Of a stretch of 64,000 bases of DNA, positions 46,610-58,786 are shown piece after piece (the first letter of the stretch is position 1; the number at the start of each line of letters is the position of its first letter). The notes beneath the pieces were generated by a model, which worked only from the letters and a program-made list of their open reading frames with translations, was not told the DNA's origin and ran no database searches. This stretch comes from Microcebus murinus (taxonomy: Eukaryota > Chordata > Mammalia > Primates > Cheirogaleidae), in NCBI RefSeq assembly GCF_040939455.1, contig NC_134108.1:16087501-16151500 (forward strand), written 5' to 3'. Made by a program: the position numbers and the translations under genes.

Positions 46610-48990
46610 AGGCAGGGAAGGGGTCTTCCAGGCAGGCCAAATGCAATGGGCAGAGGGCACAGAGGGGAAGCGGATGTGTTCAGGAAAGGCAGAAACCGTG
46701 TGGGGGGAAGTTGGGAAAAGCTCAGACATTTGGACTTCATGTTTTACAAATACCCTGAGAGAAACGAGGGAAAAAAATCTATTCCAAAAGCCTGGGTTTT
46801 GTAATAACTGCTGACTATTTGAGCTTATTTACCGCAGATGTGTTTAAATGCATGCTTTATTATAAGACTTCAAATAAAATACTGTATATAACTACACTGT
46901 GATAAAAACTATAAAAAGGCATCACAAATTTTAAAGGCCAATTCTTGTATCATTTCCATGATAGATCTTTTTATAGTAGGTCTTTTTTTTAAAAAAAAAA
47001 ACAACATAGAAAGAAAGACTGCCTTGTCAAAAGTGGTTTGAAATATCTCACATGGGAAGGTTTCTCAATGAGAAAGCAATTATAAAATTATGCTCAAGTT
47101 TGCCTCACTGCTGCACTTTACTAGAAATGAAGCTTCTTGCTGAGGGAACTTCCCAGAAATCTTCCCGGTCCTACGACAGAAGTGCAGGTCAGAATGTGAC
47201 CTGCACTTAGGAAAGCAGATGGTAGTGGACCTGGGGCTTGTGTTGGTTTGCAAAGGGCCCACGGGGGAAGCATGGTGAGGGCTCACCCATCCAAGTCTAA
47301 CTGGCTGCGAGTGGACAGACCTCATGCATAAAGGCCCCAGGATCCCCAGAACCCACCTGTGACCCTAGCCCTAAGTCAATGTCCTTCTCCCAGGTAACTT
47401 TGCAGATAGTTCACACACAGCTGTCCGACAACAAGAAGGAAGGAATACAAATGTCACCTCTGCAGTGGCTGTAACTGCCCTCTTGGTGTCCCTGGGCACT
47501 TCTGCCCATGCTAGTATAGCACAGAGATGACTCAGTGGGGTTCAACTATGCCCAGAAGGCATGTAGGCAATTTCCCGAAAGCTGAGCCTGGTCAGCTTCA
47601 GAGCTCTGTCCTGGCCCTGCCCTTTCAGGAGGCCACAGATCACTGTTTTACAAAGCCCATTGAAATGGGAGCCCATGCCCAGAAGTTCATGTTCGCCTGC
47701 TGAATGCACCCCATTGTGGCTCTGTATATGTCTCTGTTGCCAGTGGGTACTCTGTAAAGGGCCTGTTTGTATATGCTAATTGAAAGGGTTTACGCGTGAC
47801 AGAGCTGCAGCGTTCTGGGGAAGCAAGATTGAGGAGCAGAGTTTTCCAGGGCCCAACCAGGGGAGCACAGAGGCTCGACAGTCAGGTGTTTGCAGAGAAG
47901 ATGGGAGGAGGGGAGCAGGGGAGCAAGAGACAGACCACAGGGGAGGGAAGGCCAGGTCATGGAGGCCGCCCTTGGAGATGGGGGTGATGAGGGAGGATAG
48001 GAGGACATGAGCAGAGGTGAGCGACCTGCACAGGTGCTTCCGCCGAGCTGGGTGCATCCATGTGCCTTTCTGGATTCTTCACTTCTTCTCCTACAGCTCC
48101 CCAGTGACCTGGCCTTCCATGCATTAACCAGTCTTTCATTTTCTGTATTCTGATGCCTTGACACGTGGGACCTTACTGACCCTGGAGGGACTGCCTCTTC
48201 CAGGTCAGCCAGTTCCTAGAGATAGTAAATAACTCGCCCAAGGGCACAATTGTCAAATACAAGCCAACCAATGCAGAGTCCATGCCCCCCACCGCCTCCT
48301 TTCCAGCCCTCACACTCTGGGCCACTATCCATCTGCCCATACAACCCCAGGGCCAGGGACTGGACAACTAGGGACAGCCCCTCTTCCCCACAACCCACTC
48401 AAATGGTTCAAACCATCCGACGCTAACTAGCTGGGCTGCCACCCCTAGTCCTTCTCGCAGGAAGCACCATGAAGGGCCCTGCCCACACCTCCCGCTCCTT
48501 CTGCCTCCTGACTGCCCTTCCCTGCATGGTGTGCCCTCTTCTCGGGCATTGTGAGTATCAACCTATCTTCTCCATGGCAATCATCTCCTGATCTGTTGGC
48601 CTTACTGTACCTAAACAATAAGCAAACCCGTTGAAGAGTTCAGTCGAAAAATACCTCCCAAGCCAGTGCCCTACCCCCATCATGTCCCTATGCTCCTAAG
48701 TCACCCTGCTGCCAGTTCTCTCACTGCAAATGGCATCTAGCTGGTGCACAAGTCATTAAGCAAAATCAAAGTGTAACCAGCAGTTACCAGTTAGCAAATG
48801 AGCCTAATATGGTCTCTGAAATTATATATTTAAGGCTAAATAGCCTAAAGAATCTATTTTCTTAGCTATTCAATGTTTGGCCTAGGAGCAGAAAGTAGGT
48901 GAAATTAAGAAGTAGATTTGAAATCCTTGACCTAGAAGATCCAGGCCATGAATGGGCTGCACCCAGGTGGCCATCCTGAGAGAGGCAGGG
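46610..48990. other. Mostly unique block
   Basis: No interspersed repeat confidently recognised. It contains a poly-T/poly-A inverted junction at 46983-47001 and a 12-bp perfect inverted repeat at 47180-47208. Overlapping frames at 47776-48164 lack domains. Confidence 0.35.
47180..47208. promoter_or_regulatory. Perfect 12-bp inverted repeat with nuclear-receptor half-sites
   Basis: 'aagtgcaggtca' and 'tgacctgcactt' flank the spacer 'gaatg'. The inner hexamers are AGGTCA and TGACCT, giving an inverted repeat of receptor half-sites with 5-bp spacing. The structure is seen directly; any binding role is inference. Confidence 0.35.
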
Positions 48991-48994
48991 ACAA

Positions 48995-49235
48995 GGACAG
49001 TCTAACACTTGGTAAATGATTACTGCGTGCCAGGACGGTTCCAAGGACTTTGTGACATTTCAGTCTCCAACAAAACTCTGAGGGAAATACTATTGTTTCC
49101 ATTTCTAAGGATAAGGAGATGGAGGCATACGCATGATGAATAACTTATCTAAGCTCACGCAGCTGGCTAAGTGGCAGGGAGTAGGGCTCAAATCCAGGTG
49201 GCGTGGCTTCAGAGGCTGTGCACCACCACGACACT
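48995..49235 (-). mobile_element. MIR SINE
   Basis: Antisense MIR: 'tactgcgtgccaggacggtt', 'ttgtttccatttctaaggat', 'agctcacgcagctggctaag', 'ggctcaaatccaggtggcgt'. Confidence 0.88.
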
Positions 49236-49279
49236 ATCTAGTACAGTAGAAGAAGCCCTTTTTGGGAGGCAGACAGACC

Positions 49280-49530
49280 CCATGCATGAACTTTGGGCCT
49301 ATAAATTATTAGTTGTGGGATTTTGGGTTAGTAACTTGGCCAGCTATGATACAAGGGTCCTTCTGTAATATAAGGATGATAACATGTATCCATTTTGTCC
49401 ATCTGTAATATAAATGTGCCAATACTTATCTAATAGGGCTGTTCAGAGGGTTAAATAAGATAATGATTATGAAAACGCCGAGCACCATGTCTGGCACATA
49501 AATGAGTGGCAGGTAAATATCAGTGTCTCT
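49280..49530 (+). mobile_element. MIR SINE
   Basis: Sense MIR: 'tagttgtgggattttgggtt', 'atctaatagggctgttcaga', 'gggttaaataagataatgat', 'gcaccatgtctggcacataa'. It lies head-to-head with the antisense MIR just upstream. Confidence 0.8.
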
Positions 49531-49544
49531 TTTTATTCCTAAGC

Positions 49545-51860
49545 AAGACATAGCTGGTCATTGCACTATTTCTCTGCACTGGTGACCCCATAGCTGCCGC
49601 TACCTGAATTATCCTCCATAGGTAGAGCCAAAAAACTGGCAAGTGTGTCACTAGCAAGGCTTGCTTTTGAGGAGGGGTGCAGGCAAGTACGCTCTGGCAT
49701 GCTCATGGCTGTTGTTCAAATATGGAACTATGTCCAGATGGGTAGGTAATTTGATGTTGTCCTCAGCCTCGCCCAGTGGCCCTTGTCAGTACAAGCACTT
49801 GATTTTCTTTGCAGGGACACCTGGCCCAGGCCAGGCCTCCAGGGTGTTGCTCGCAGGCCTGGGGCTGGCGTGCACCCTGGTCAGACAGTCCCTGTGCTGC
49901 TCTAGGTGTCCAACACCCAGGAGGTCACACTGCAAGCAGGAGCAGAAGAAGGGCTGTGCTGCGGCCCTCAGCTGAAGACCCCAGGTCCTTGGGTGCGGGC
50001 CAGTAAAAGCAGGAAGCATGTGCTGGGCATTTTGCCATCCTTCTACGTGCTTGAGGATCAAAGAGGGAAAGAGAGCAAGCTGCAGTTTTCCCTCCCTCCT
50101 CTCCTCCCCTCTCCTCATCCTCACCTTTGAAAAGTGACCTCTTAAGAGGCAGGTTAACATTTCTAGACCCTTAGCAAAAATGAAAACGTCTGTGTTTGTG
50201 AAAATATTATTCCAAAGTGGATTTGTGCCACATTCATTTGACCTGAGAGATAAAATCACCTTTCTTGGACTTAAATCAAATTGCATGTGGACTGTGAATC
50301 ATAACTGCTTGCAGTTAGAAGGACCACTTCTTGCAAACACTCTACTACAATTTCCATCTGTTCTGGGACCACCCGGCCTCATTCCCATTTATTATCAGTC
50401 TGGATACAATTGTCTTTGATTAGATCTTTTGAAAACATAGCTGTAGTTTCCTGTGAGCTGAGCCATGAAGCCAGGAGGCAACCTAACAATCACATTTGAG
50501 CTGTCACCATGGAGCATAGTTAGGTTACTTTGGAGTTTGAGCCAAGGCTTTATCCACTTTGCTATGGGCATTTGGGAGAAGCCTTCTGAGATCTGGCAAA
50601 CTCAGCTACAGATTGTTTATGAACCATATTTATCACACCACTTTCAGAGAGAAACACCCGAATCATATTTCCTTTTATATGTAAAAACTGCACAGCTAGC
50701 CAAGTGATTCTTCAAGCATACTCTTGGTCTGCTTTCTCAAAAAGCCTGTAATATATCCCATTGTACAGATGAAGAAAATGAGATGTAAGTAGAGTCCTTC
50801 TATACAATATTCTGTCCTTAACCAAATTCCTTGGAACTGAGGAATCATAAATAAATCAGGTCATAGTTCCTAGGAAGTAGAAATCCTTTGAAATTATTTT
50901 GATTTTGCTTTCAAAGAGAAGGTTGATTAATCCATATTCACTTCCCCGAGACACTGAAAATCTAAGAAGTGGGCATGTTAAATTTGTATGTGAAGGCTTG
51001 TCATTTACATACATTGTAAGAACTAGGAAAGGCCCTAGTAATTAGCTAGTCCAGTTTTTCCCATAGTATGTGTCTTGGGATGCTGATGTATGTTATGCAT
51101 TAAAAGAATTTCACAAGCAAATGAAGTTCAGAACAGTGACTTACACAGTTAAATGGGTGTGTTTACCATAGGGCAATCAGGGGTTTGAACAGACTGATAT
51201 ATTTGTGACTGGGAGTGTATTGTTAAATGCTTAACAACCAATATTCTCTGGAGAAAAAGCCCTGCTTTGTAACAGCTGCTGATTACCACGGTGTAAATAC
51301 TCCCATCATGGCCAATTGCCAGCTACCATCATGACATCAGTGATTGTGAAGTTTGGGAAAGGTTTGCAGTAGTAAAGGATCACAGAGTACTTCCACTGGA
51401 GAAGTAAACAGATGCACATAACAAGGGCACACACACGAGCAAAATGTAGTAAATTAATTAAGTTTTGTTTTCCATAATTATCACCTTTTTAATAGAATTT
51501 ATTTAGTTGTAAGTTCATATAATTTAATTTTTAATAATGACTGTATTTCATAATCAGCTTACAAAATTCCTAAAAATTTAACAGTTGACTTTTGCAAGCT
51601 GGAGCGAGCTGGCTTCCGCACACCATCACTTTTGATTCCCAAAAGGATTGGGTGAGCGGGAGTGGACTGTGTTGCTTCACAAAATTATTTGACCCAAGAC
51701 TCTCTTCAGGTAGTATTTTACAGGATTTGTGTTCTGTAGAGAACACTTCAGAAAGTGCTGATCTAGACCAAATTTTTCTACCCCCCCCCCCATTTTTCTT
51801 CATTTTGAAAGCTCCTATGGTTTCCTGCCTGCTTGCTGGGAGCTTAACATACCGCTCTTC
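49545..51860. other. Mostly unique block
   Basis: No repeat recognised until the L2 piece. It holds the longest repeat-free open frame, 166 codons on the minus strand (49786-50286), overlapped by three plus-strand frames; I recognise no domain in any. 51430-51560 is very AT-rich. Confidence 0.35.
51781..51791. repeat. Poly-C run
   Basis: Eleven consecutive C, then 'atttttc'. Confidence 0.9.
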
Positions 51861-51867
51861 CACTAAA

Positions 51868-52050
51868 TTCAACTCCATAAATATTTATTGGGCTCCTGTT
51901 ATGTACAAAACATTATGCTAGCACTACAGAGAATTCTAGATGGCTAAGACTTAGTTCCTGCCTTTGGGGAGCAAGCTGTAGGACATAGGTACAAAGAACT
52001 ACAGTGGGAAGCAACATATGGTTAATGCTGCAGGAGAGGTATAAGCAACA
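51868..52050 (-). mobile_element. LINE-2 3' end, antisense
   Basis: 'aactccataaatatttattg' then 'gggctcctgttatgtacaaa' and 'tagttcctgcctttggggag' is the reverse complement of the L2 3' terminus. Confidence 0.7.
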
Positions 52051-52386
52051 ACTTCCAGAAGTTGGAGGAAACAAAATCATATCCAGCTGGGGATGTTATG
52101 GTGGGAGATCCTCACGTCCAAAGGGGTCTGAGATTCAGCAATGCCTCTTGCCTGGGACTGAAAAGGTACAGGTAGACAGAGTGGCCAGCGTGTGCTTCTC
52201 CTGTTTCTGCTCACTTGTTCACTACTTCATTCCTCAGACAAGGACTGGGAGGTTCTGGGGCAATGCCAGTAAAGCCTGTTTTTTGAAAAATTATGCGTGT
52301 TTTTGTTACCAGCTGAATCAAACATTTGTTCACATACTGCTTAGCACTTTGGATTTTCTCTTCTAATCAATTGCTTGTTTGTATCT

Positions 52387-52532
52387 TTTGCTCACTTTTC
52401 TGCAGACTCTTCTTTTTTGTTCTATTGCAAATTTGCAGGATTTTTTTTTTGTATATTCTATTTTGCTCACTTTTCTGCACACTTCTTTTTGTTCTATTGC
52501 AAATTTGCAGGATTTTTTTTTGTATATTCTAT
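52387..52532. repeat. Tandem duplication, 75-bp and 71-bp copies
   Basis: Copy 1 (52387-52461) and copy 2 (52462-52532) both run from 'tttgctcacttttctgca' through 'tgttctattgcaaatttgca' to 'gtatattctat'. They differ mainly in T-run lengths and a few substitutions near 52410/52480. The peptide repetition in both frames crossing it comes from this. Confidence 0.95.
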
Positions 52533-52604
52533 TATGTAAACTATAGATATTTAAAATGCTTTCTCCCAGCCTATAACCCATGTGTTTGTCTCTATTGTCT
52601 TCCA

Positions 52605-52770
52605 GAGGCAATGTAGTGTAGTGGTTAAACCCAGGAGCTCTCTATGGCTCCTACACTCCTCATGTGACCTTGGACAAGTCACTAACCAATCTGTGCCTGA
52701 CTCCCCTACAAAATAGGGTCATGATAGCTCGTACCTCTTAGGGGTATTAGAAAGATTAGAAGAATGACTA
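52605..52770 (+). mobile_element. MIR SINE
   Basis: Sense MIR from its 5' end: 'aggcaatgtagtgtagtggt', 'tcatgtgaccttggacaagt', 'acaaaatagggtcatgatag'. Confidence 0.88.
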
Positions 52771-52779
52771 CACATTAAA

Positions 52780-53610
52780 AACTTTTCTTTGTAAATATTA
52801 GGCTTTATTAATTGATCCAAAATCTTTAACTTTGATTTCATCAAATCCACTAGTTTTTACTTCTATGGTTTATGATTTTGGGGAATTTTGCAAGAAACCC
52901 CTCAACATTTTCTTCTATTAATTTTTTATTTTTACATTTATTCTTTAATGGTGTGATGTAGGCCTCCAAATTTATTATTCTTTATGCAATAAGACAACCA
53001 CATTTCTAAGTAATTCATCTTTCATGAGAAATATAACTTATGATTTATTTTACCTTAAATTCTGTTTTCACCAATAATAGTATTAGATTAAATATATTAC
53101 ATGTAATTATTAAAACTGTTACCTCATCTTTCCTTGGTCCATATTTGACTGGTGTATCCTTTTCCATCACTTTTGTTTTAACCTTCTGTATTTTTTTAAG
53201 TATTAATAATTAATAATAATAAATGCTAAAGGTCTCTGTCTTCTGATCTGTTTTAACTCTGACATTTTAATAACAATATATATAACATGAGATACAATGT
53301 TATATAATATTAATTATTATCTTAGGATGTATAATATCTATACAATCTGATTTCATGTTTTTAATGGCTTGTTTTTGTTTCTTTTTCTCTTTTTCTACTT
53401 TCCACTGTTCATATCAAATTTTTCTTTTGCTTGTTTAAAAATTTTACTGTCCAATTTCATTTTTCTACCATAAGTTAGGTTGCCCCTAATTTATTAGATG
53501 ATCTCAGGGTATTAATTATTATTTAAATAAGTATTATATAATTCCCTCTGAAATAAGGTCTTCTAATTGACCTTAATAAAAGTAAACTTTGTTTAGTTTG
53601 TCTTGTAGTT
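52780..53610. other. AT-rich unique sequence
   Basis: Strongly AT-rich with 'taataattaataataataaa'-type runs near 53210. No gene. Confidence 0.35.
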
Positions 53611-53614
53611 AAAT

Positions 53615-53910
53615 ATATGCAAATTGAAACCACTATCAAATGCCATCTTCTTTAACCTCAAAAATTTGTAAAATTTAAAAGTTTAACAATACCCAGTGTT
53701 GGGGAAGGTGCATGGAAACAAACCCTGTTGGAGGGGGCACAAAGTGGTACAAGAATTTTGGAGACAATTTGACAAATATCTATCAAAATTTTAAATGCAC
53801 ATATTCTTTGATCCATCATGTCCACTTCTAGGAATGTATCCAATAGATAAATATTTTTATTGAAACATTGTTTATTATAGTAAAAATCCATATACTTTTC
53901 AACTTTCTGT
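53615..53910 (+). mobile_element. Old LINE-1 ORF2 3' fragment
   Basis: 'tggagacaatttgacaaata', 'aaattttaaatgcacatatt' and 'ccacttctaggaatgtatcc' follow the L1 ORF2 C-terminal coding sequence in sense. Decayed, with no usable frame. The tail to about 54050 may belong to it. Confidence 0.75.
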
Positions 53911-54452
53911 ACTGTTTCAATTTTTTCTTACAAACGTGTGTCACTTTTATCATTAAAAATGTACCATACATAATTTATATATGTATTTGAAAAGGAGAGA
54001 AATGTAAAGATGTCACAAAGCAAAACAAAAAGTTTCTAATATCAAAGTTTGGGAATCTCTGACCTAATGTACCACTTTAATTGTTTTCTAAATAATATTA
54101 CATTTCAATGAAATGAAAATGGGGTTTTCTGTATTCTTACATCGTCTTTCATGTGATACTTGGAAAATTCAACATCTAGTTTTCCTTATTTATGTCTATA
54201 GCTGGGGTCTTTAAGCAAGAGAGAAGTAAAAGCACCTTGACTGGTTTCCCACAGTGAGTCAACACAGCTGCAAGCGGAGCCGGGAGCCCTGCCTGCCACC
54301 GTCACCTCTGGGAGACGCTGCATCGCAGAGACACGTCATGTAGGTAATCGTGATCCCCTTCCTCAGCCATCACTCAGCTCTTTGTCCACCTGTGCCAAGA
54401 GGAATAAACCCTATCAGGGTTTATCAATAGCTTTCATTTATTTTTACTTTTA

Positions 54453-54836
54453 TGGACTTAGTCCATTTTTGTGCTGTAATTACAAAGTACCTGAGACTGG
54501 GTACCTGACAAAGGACAGAAATTTATTTCTGAGGGCTTGGGAGGCTGGAGACCAAGATCAAGGAGCCTGCAGGGTTGGTGTCCTGTGAGGGCTGCTCTCT
54601 GCCTCCAAGATGGCGCCTCACTGCTGCATCTCCCGAGGGGAGGAGTGCTGTGTCCTCCTCACACAACGGAAGGCACGGAGTGCAAGAGGGTGCTCCCTTC
54701 AACCCGGAGCCTTTCTATAAGGGTCCTAATGCCACACGTGACTTAATCCCCTCCCAAAGCCACACCTTTTAATACCACCACAATGGGGATTAAGTTTCAA
54801 CAGGAATTTGGGAGGGGGACACAAAAATTCAAACCA
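54453..54836 (-). mobile_element. ERVL-MaLR LTR (MST-like), antisense
   Basis: Plus-strand reading begins 'tggacttagtccatttttgt' and ends 'aaaattcaaacca'. It contains 'gtacctgagactgggtacct', 'agaaatttatttctgagggc' and 'tcccaaagccacacctttta'. This is the MST/THE1-type layout read from its 3' end. Target duplications are not convincing. Confidence 0.82.
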
Positions 54837-54844
54837 TAGTATGG

Positions 54845-55560
54845 ACCATTCAAATTGTAACAGTCATCTACGTGGGTTGGTAATCAATGAAATTTGACAA
54901 TTTTAGTGGCCTTCTATTAGAAAAAAAAATTGTATAATATTCCATGAAATAATAATTTTGCATTGCATTCCTGAAACAGACCTAGAAGCCACAGAATGAA
55001 AACAATGGGAAGCGTGGGTTTGGAATACGCCGACCTGTTGAAGCCATGTTCCTGAGGTCTGGAAGCAAGGACTCTGTGATGGAATTCACAGACTCAAGAG
55101 GGCTTTGGAACAGGGTGCCTAGGCAGCCCCCATTTCCAGCTTTGATTTATGTTCTGTTCAAACAAAACATCTTGGTTCCTGAAGGCTTCTTTGGCTTAAT
55201 TCACCAGAGTAGCAATTCTTAATCCAAAGCAATCAAGAAGAATTTGCTCAGTGGTCAAACAGCATTTTTCTGAGTGCTTGGAAATCATGAAGGTCCACTG
55301 TTGCACAATATTCTCCAGCAAACAAGGCAGAAGTGTCTGCAGGAAAGAGGAAAAACAGTAAGTGTACCAGACAAGGCCAGGGTCAGCACAATTCATCCAC
55401 TTTACAATTGTCATTCCAGTCTAGTCCAGAGGTGGCAGATGTAACTTTGGTTAATTCTCAATTTTTCAAGAATATATTATTTACTACTTCCTCTATGCCT
55501 CCAAAGCACTTGGTACACATTCTCATCAATGTATTAACCACATTCTATCATAATTAGTCA
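54845..55560. other. Unique sequence
   Basis: No repeat or gene recognised. Confidence 0.35.
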
Positions 55561-55579
55561 CTTATCCATCTAGTTTTGC

Positions 55580-55690
55580 AGGTAGACTTGAAGTCCCATG
55601 AGTGTAGAGATTTGTGTCTTCATCTTTATATTTTCAGAACCAAATGCAATGCCTGGCATATATTGGGCACTGTATATTGTCAAAAGAATA
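55580..55690 (+). mobile_element. LINE-2 3' end
   Basis: 'gaagtcccatgagtgtagag' then 'aatgcaatgcctggcatata' and 'ttgggcactgtatattgtca' match the L2 3' terminus in sense. Confidence 0.7.
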
Positions 55691-55699
55691 AAGAGATAA

Positions 55700-57880
55700 A
55701 GCAAGGACTATAGTCTACTTATATTCTGATGACACAGTTACAAGATACTCTGGAAGAATAACTGTATCATTCACCAATGCAAAGATTCAAAGCCAGCCTG
55801 TGATAAAATACTAGAGACAAGACACAGCAAGGGGCTCTTTTCTGGAGAGCAAAGGAAAAAAAATCATCTTTAGATTTAAACAAATCAAAGGCAGTTTCTA
55901 TTCCAATCATATATTACCCCAATTCCTGGCCACTAAGGCAACTGAAATGTCAAAGGTTGTAGAAATTTGCATTATGTAAAAATATATTCCCAAAAGCTGT
56001 TAGGGATGTTAGCAAATTCACAAAAAGCCAGTGAGTGTCACTGGTCAATTTCTTTTTGTTCACAAAACTTTGCTGTATGAGAGGAAATAATTTGTATTAT
56101 TTCTTACTTTGAATTATTAACCCCAGTAATTTAAGTTTACAGAATGTATGTTTCTTATTTCAAATTAATTTAATGAACAAAATAGACAATGTCAATTATA
56201 ATCCCTAAATTTCAGCTACTCTCACTGCTCATTTATGTAGTGATAACTTAGAAGAATTTATATACTAATGACACTTTCATAGGCTTATGTATCCAGATGG
56301 ACTTGTATTTTGAGTGAGAGGTAAAGCATCATTTTTCAAGCCAGTAGGGAGGAATTAATTTTAATTGGTAGGATTTTAGAAATGGTTCTTCAGACAATTG
56401 GATATAACTTGCCAATAATTTTTAAGAGAGTTGGAAATAATTGGTTAATAATTTCTAACAAATAAAGAATCCCTGGGCTAGCTGAGCAGTTTTCCTTATC
56501 AGTTGAGATTCTGTGTCAACATTTGCACTGTTCACTTATCACGGAGATTTGGGATGGGGGCCAGTGCAGAAGTGCAGTTATAGACACCTGCCCCACAGCA
56601 TCTTAGAAGGTCAAGATTTGGTCCCAAGAGAAGTAGATGAAATCAAGATCATAATCAATAAGGGCAGGGGCTTTCATTTCTTAGATGTAAAGGGGACATC
56701 ATCTATGAAAAGACTGTGTAAGGTTGTTTGATATGAACACATCCTTGAGGACCTATAGGAGAGATGGGTGGGCTTGGGAAATGGTGCAGGGAAAAAGAGG
56801 ACGTGGTTCAGAGATCAGTTGACTGTCCTTTCCCCCACCCCCAAATTTAGGGGTGTCTTAAAAAGTGGGAGGAGCACCCTAAGTGGTAACCCTTGGATTC
56901 CTAGGAGTGACCAAGGGCTCCACCCAGCATGAGATGCTGCTCTGTGGTATGGCAGGCATTTAGATATTCCCACTATAATGCAATTCTGTTTTGGTAAGAT
57001 TCTGGTCATCTTCTAAATGGCAACATCAAGCTGCCTGTCTTTCTAGATTTTGCCTGTCTAACTACAGTCATCTCATAAGCAAGATTATTTCCCCCAGCCC
57101 AAGATGCTACTAAGCCTAGGGGACCTTCAGATATCTAGACAGGTGGAAGTGGAGGAATGACCTGCTAGAACTGTTCCCCAGTAGGGACTTGAAGATTGTG
57201 CATCCCTATTACAGTCGGTCACAGTAAGACCCCAGTACTGGAGGTAACGTGGATGAGTTCCTTGCAACTGAAGAAGTCTAACTAAAGCATGCATTTCTGT
57301 ATGTGGCATCAGCCCTGGTGTCCAAATTATATTTGTTGACTGAAACCAACTTAAATTTGAGCTTCCTGCCTTTTCCTCAAAGGAATGGAACTTGCGAGTG
57401 AATGAATGTTGCTGCTGCTACTGCTGCTAGTAAAGACACTCTAAATTAAACAACATTTTAAGATTTTAAGTTCTTTATTTCATAATAACTACTGTGAGGT
57501 AAATAGGTAGCTACAGTCGCATATTCCAGCCTAGGTAGTCTCCCAAGTTCTCAGAGGTTATCTAGGCATTCAAATTAAATTTAGCTGCATGCAAACAGTC
57601 TTCCCTGCTTTGCTTCAAAGTCTTGCATAGGAAAAAAAGTAAAACAAATAAAAGGACTTTAAATCATTTCCCTTCTTTCTAGCTTTTGAGGCACCCTCTT
57701 CTATACGTATTTTTCTGACTGGGATAGTTCAAATTAGCATAATTTTAATATAGTATTTTAGATCACTCCTTGAAATTGGTTCTCTTAAGATTAGTATTGG
57801 CATAGAGCAAAGACTAAGTCTAATATATGTTTGATGCTGCAGCCTCTGGAACAGAACGTGTCACTTACTCAATGGTAGTT
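55700..57880. other. Repeat-poor unique block
   Basis: About 2.2 kb without a recognised interspersed repeat. 57409-57429 is a short interrupted (GCT)n ('gctgctgctactgctgctag'). Frames do not exceed 74 codons. Confidence 0.4.
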
Positions 57881-57897
57881 GAATGAAAGGATGTTGG

Positions 57898-58786
57898 ACT
57901 TAAACCTAGGGCATGAAACCATAAGAATTCAAGAAGAAAATGTTGGAAAAACTCTTATAGACATTGGCCTAGGCAAAGAATTTGTGAAGAAGACCCCAAA
58001 AGCAATAGCAAAAATAAATAAATGGGACCTGATCAAATTAGAAAGCTTCTGCACAGCCAAGGAAACTATCATTAAAGTGAATAGACAACCTTCAAAATAG
58101 GAGAAAATATTTGCATGCTACACATCTGATAAAGGGCTGATAACTAGAATCTATATAGAACTCAGGAAAATCAGCAAAAAAGAATCATGCAACTCCAATA
58201 AAAAGTGGGCAAAGGACATGAACAGAAACTTTTCAAAAGAAGATAGAATAATGGCCAACAAGCATATGAAAAAATGCTCAACATCTCTAATCATCAGGGA
58301 AATGCAAATCAAAACCACAATGAGATATCACTTAACTTAGTGAGAATGGCCTTTATCAAAAAGTCTCAAAATAATAAATGTTTGTGTGGATGCAGAGAGA
58401 TAAGAACACTTGTACATTGCTGGTTGGTCTGCAAACTACTACAACCTTTATGGAAAACAATATGGAGATATCTCAAAGAACTTAAAGTAGAGATACCATT
58501 TGATCTAGCAATCCTACTACTGGGCATCTACCCAAAAGAAAAAAAGACATTCTATAATAAAGACATCTGCACTCGAATGTTTATAGCAGCACAATTCACA
58601 ATTGCAAAGATGTGGAAACAACCCAAGGGTCCATCAATATGTCAGTGGATTAATAAAATGTGGTATATGTATACCATGGAGTACTACTCAGTCATAAAAA
58701 ACAATGATGAACTAGCACCTCTTGTATTATCCTGGATGGAGCTGGAGCCCATTCTTGCAAATGAAGTATTAATATCACAAGAATAG
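57898..58786 (+). pseudogene. LINE-1 ORF2 C-terminal remnant, broken
   Basis: This is the tail of the L1 endonuclease/reverse-transcriptase protein, downstream of the catalytic domain. The first segment (to 58100) carries '[16 protein letters not shown]' and ends at an in-frame TAG where L1 normally has a tryptophan codon. The frame continues past that stop to about 58335, where a 1-base length change shifts it. The remainder runs to the natural stop at 58784-58786. The cysteine-rich motif near 58378-58432 keeps the C-x3-C-x7-H-x4-C spacing. With the endonuclease and catalytic domains absent, it cannot mobilise anything. Confidence 0.9.

Noticed and set aside
46266..46814. Open frames of 126, 132, 133 and 159 codons on both strands
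   Set aside because: All are readings of a G-rich tandem repeat. The peptides are Gly/Trp or Pro/His/Thr runs with no domain.
49786..50286. 166-codon minus-strand frame, the longest outside repeats
   Set aside because: No recognised domain, and three overlapping frames occur on the other strand. Length alone is compatible with chance in a GC-richer patch.
54453..54836. 5-bp target duplication around the MST-like LTR
   Set aside because: The candidate flanks 'tttta' and 'tagta' match at only three of five positions, so I do not claim it.
57409..57429. (GCT)n considered as an expandable coding repeat
   Set aside because: Only seven units with an interruption, in no credible reading frame.
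58274..58786. 170-codon frame considered as a host gene
   Set aside because: It is the C-terminal part of LINE-1 ORF2 after a frameshift, bounded by L1 target-site duplications.
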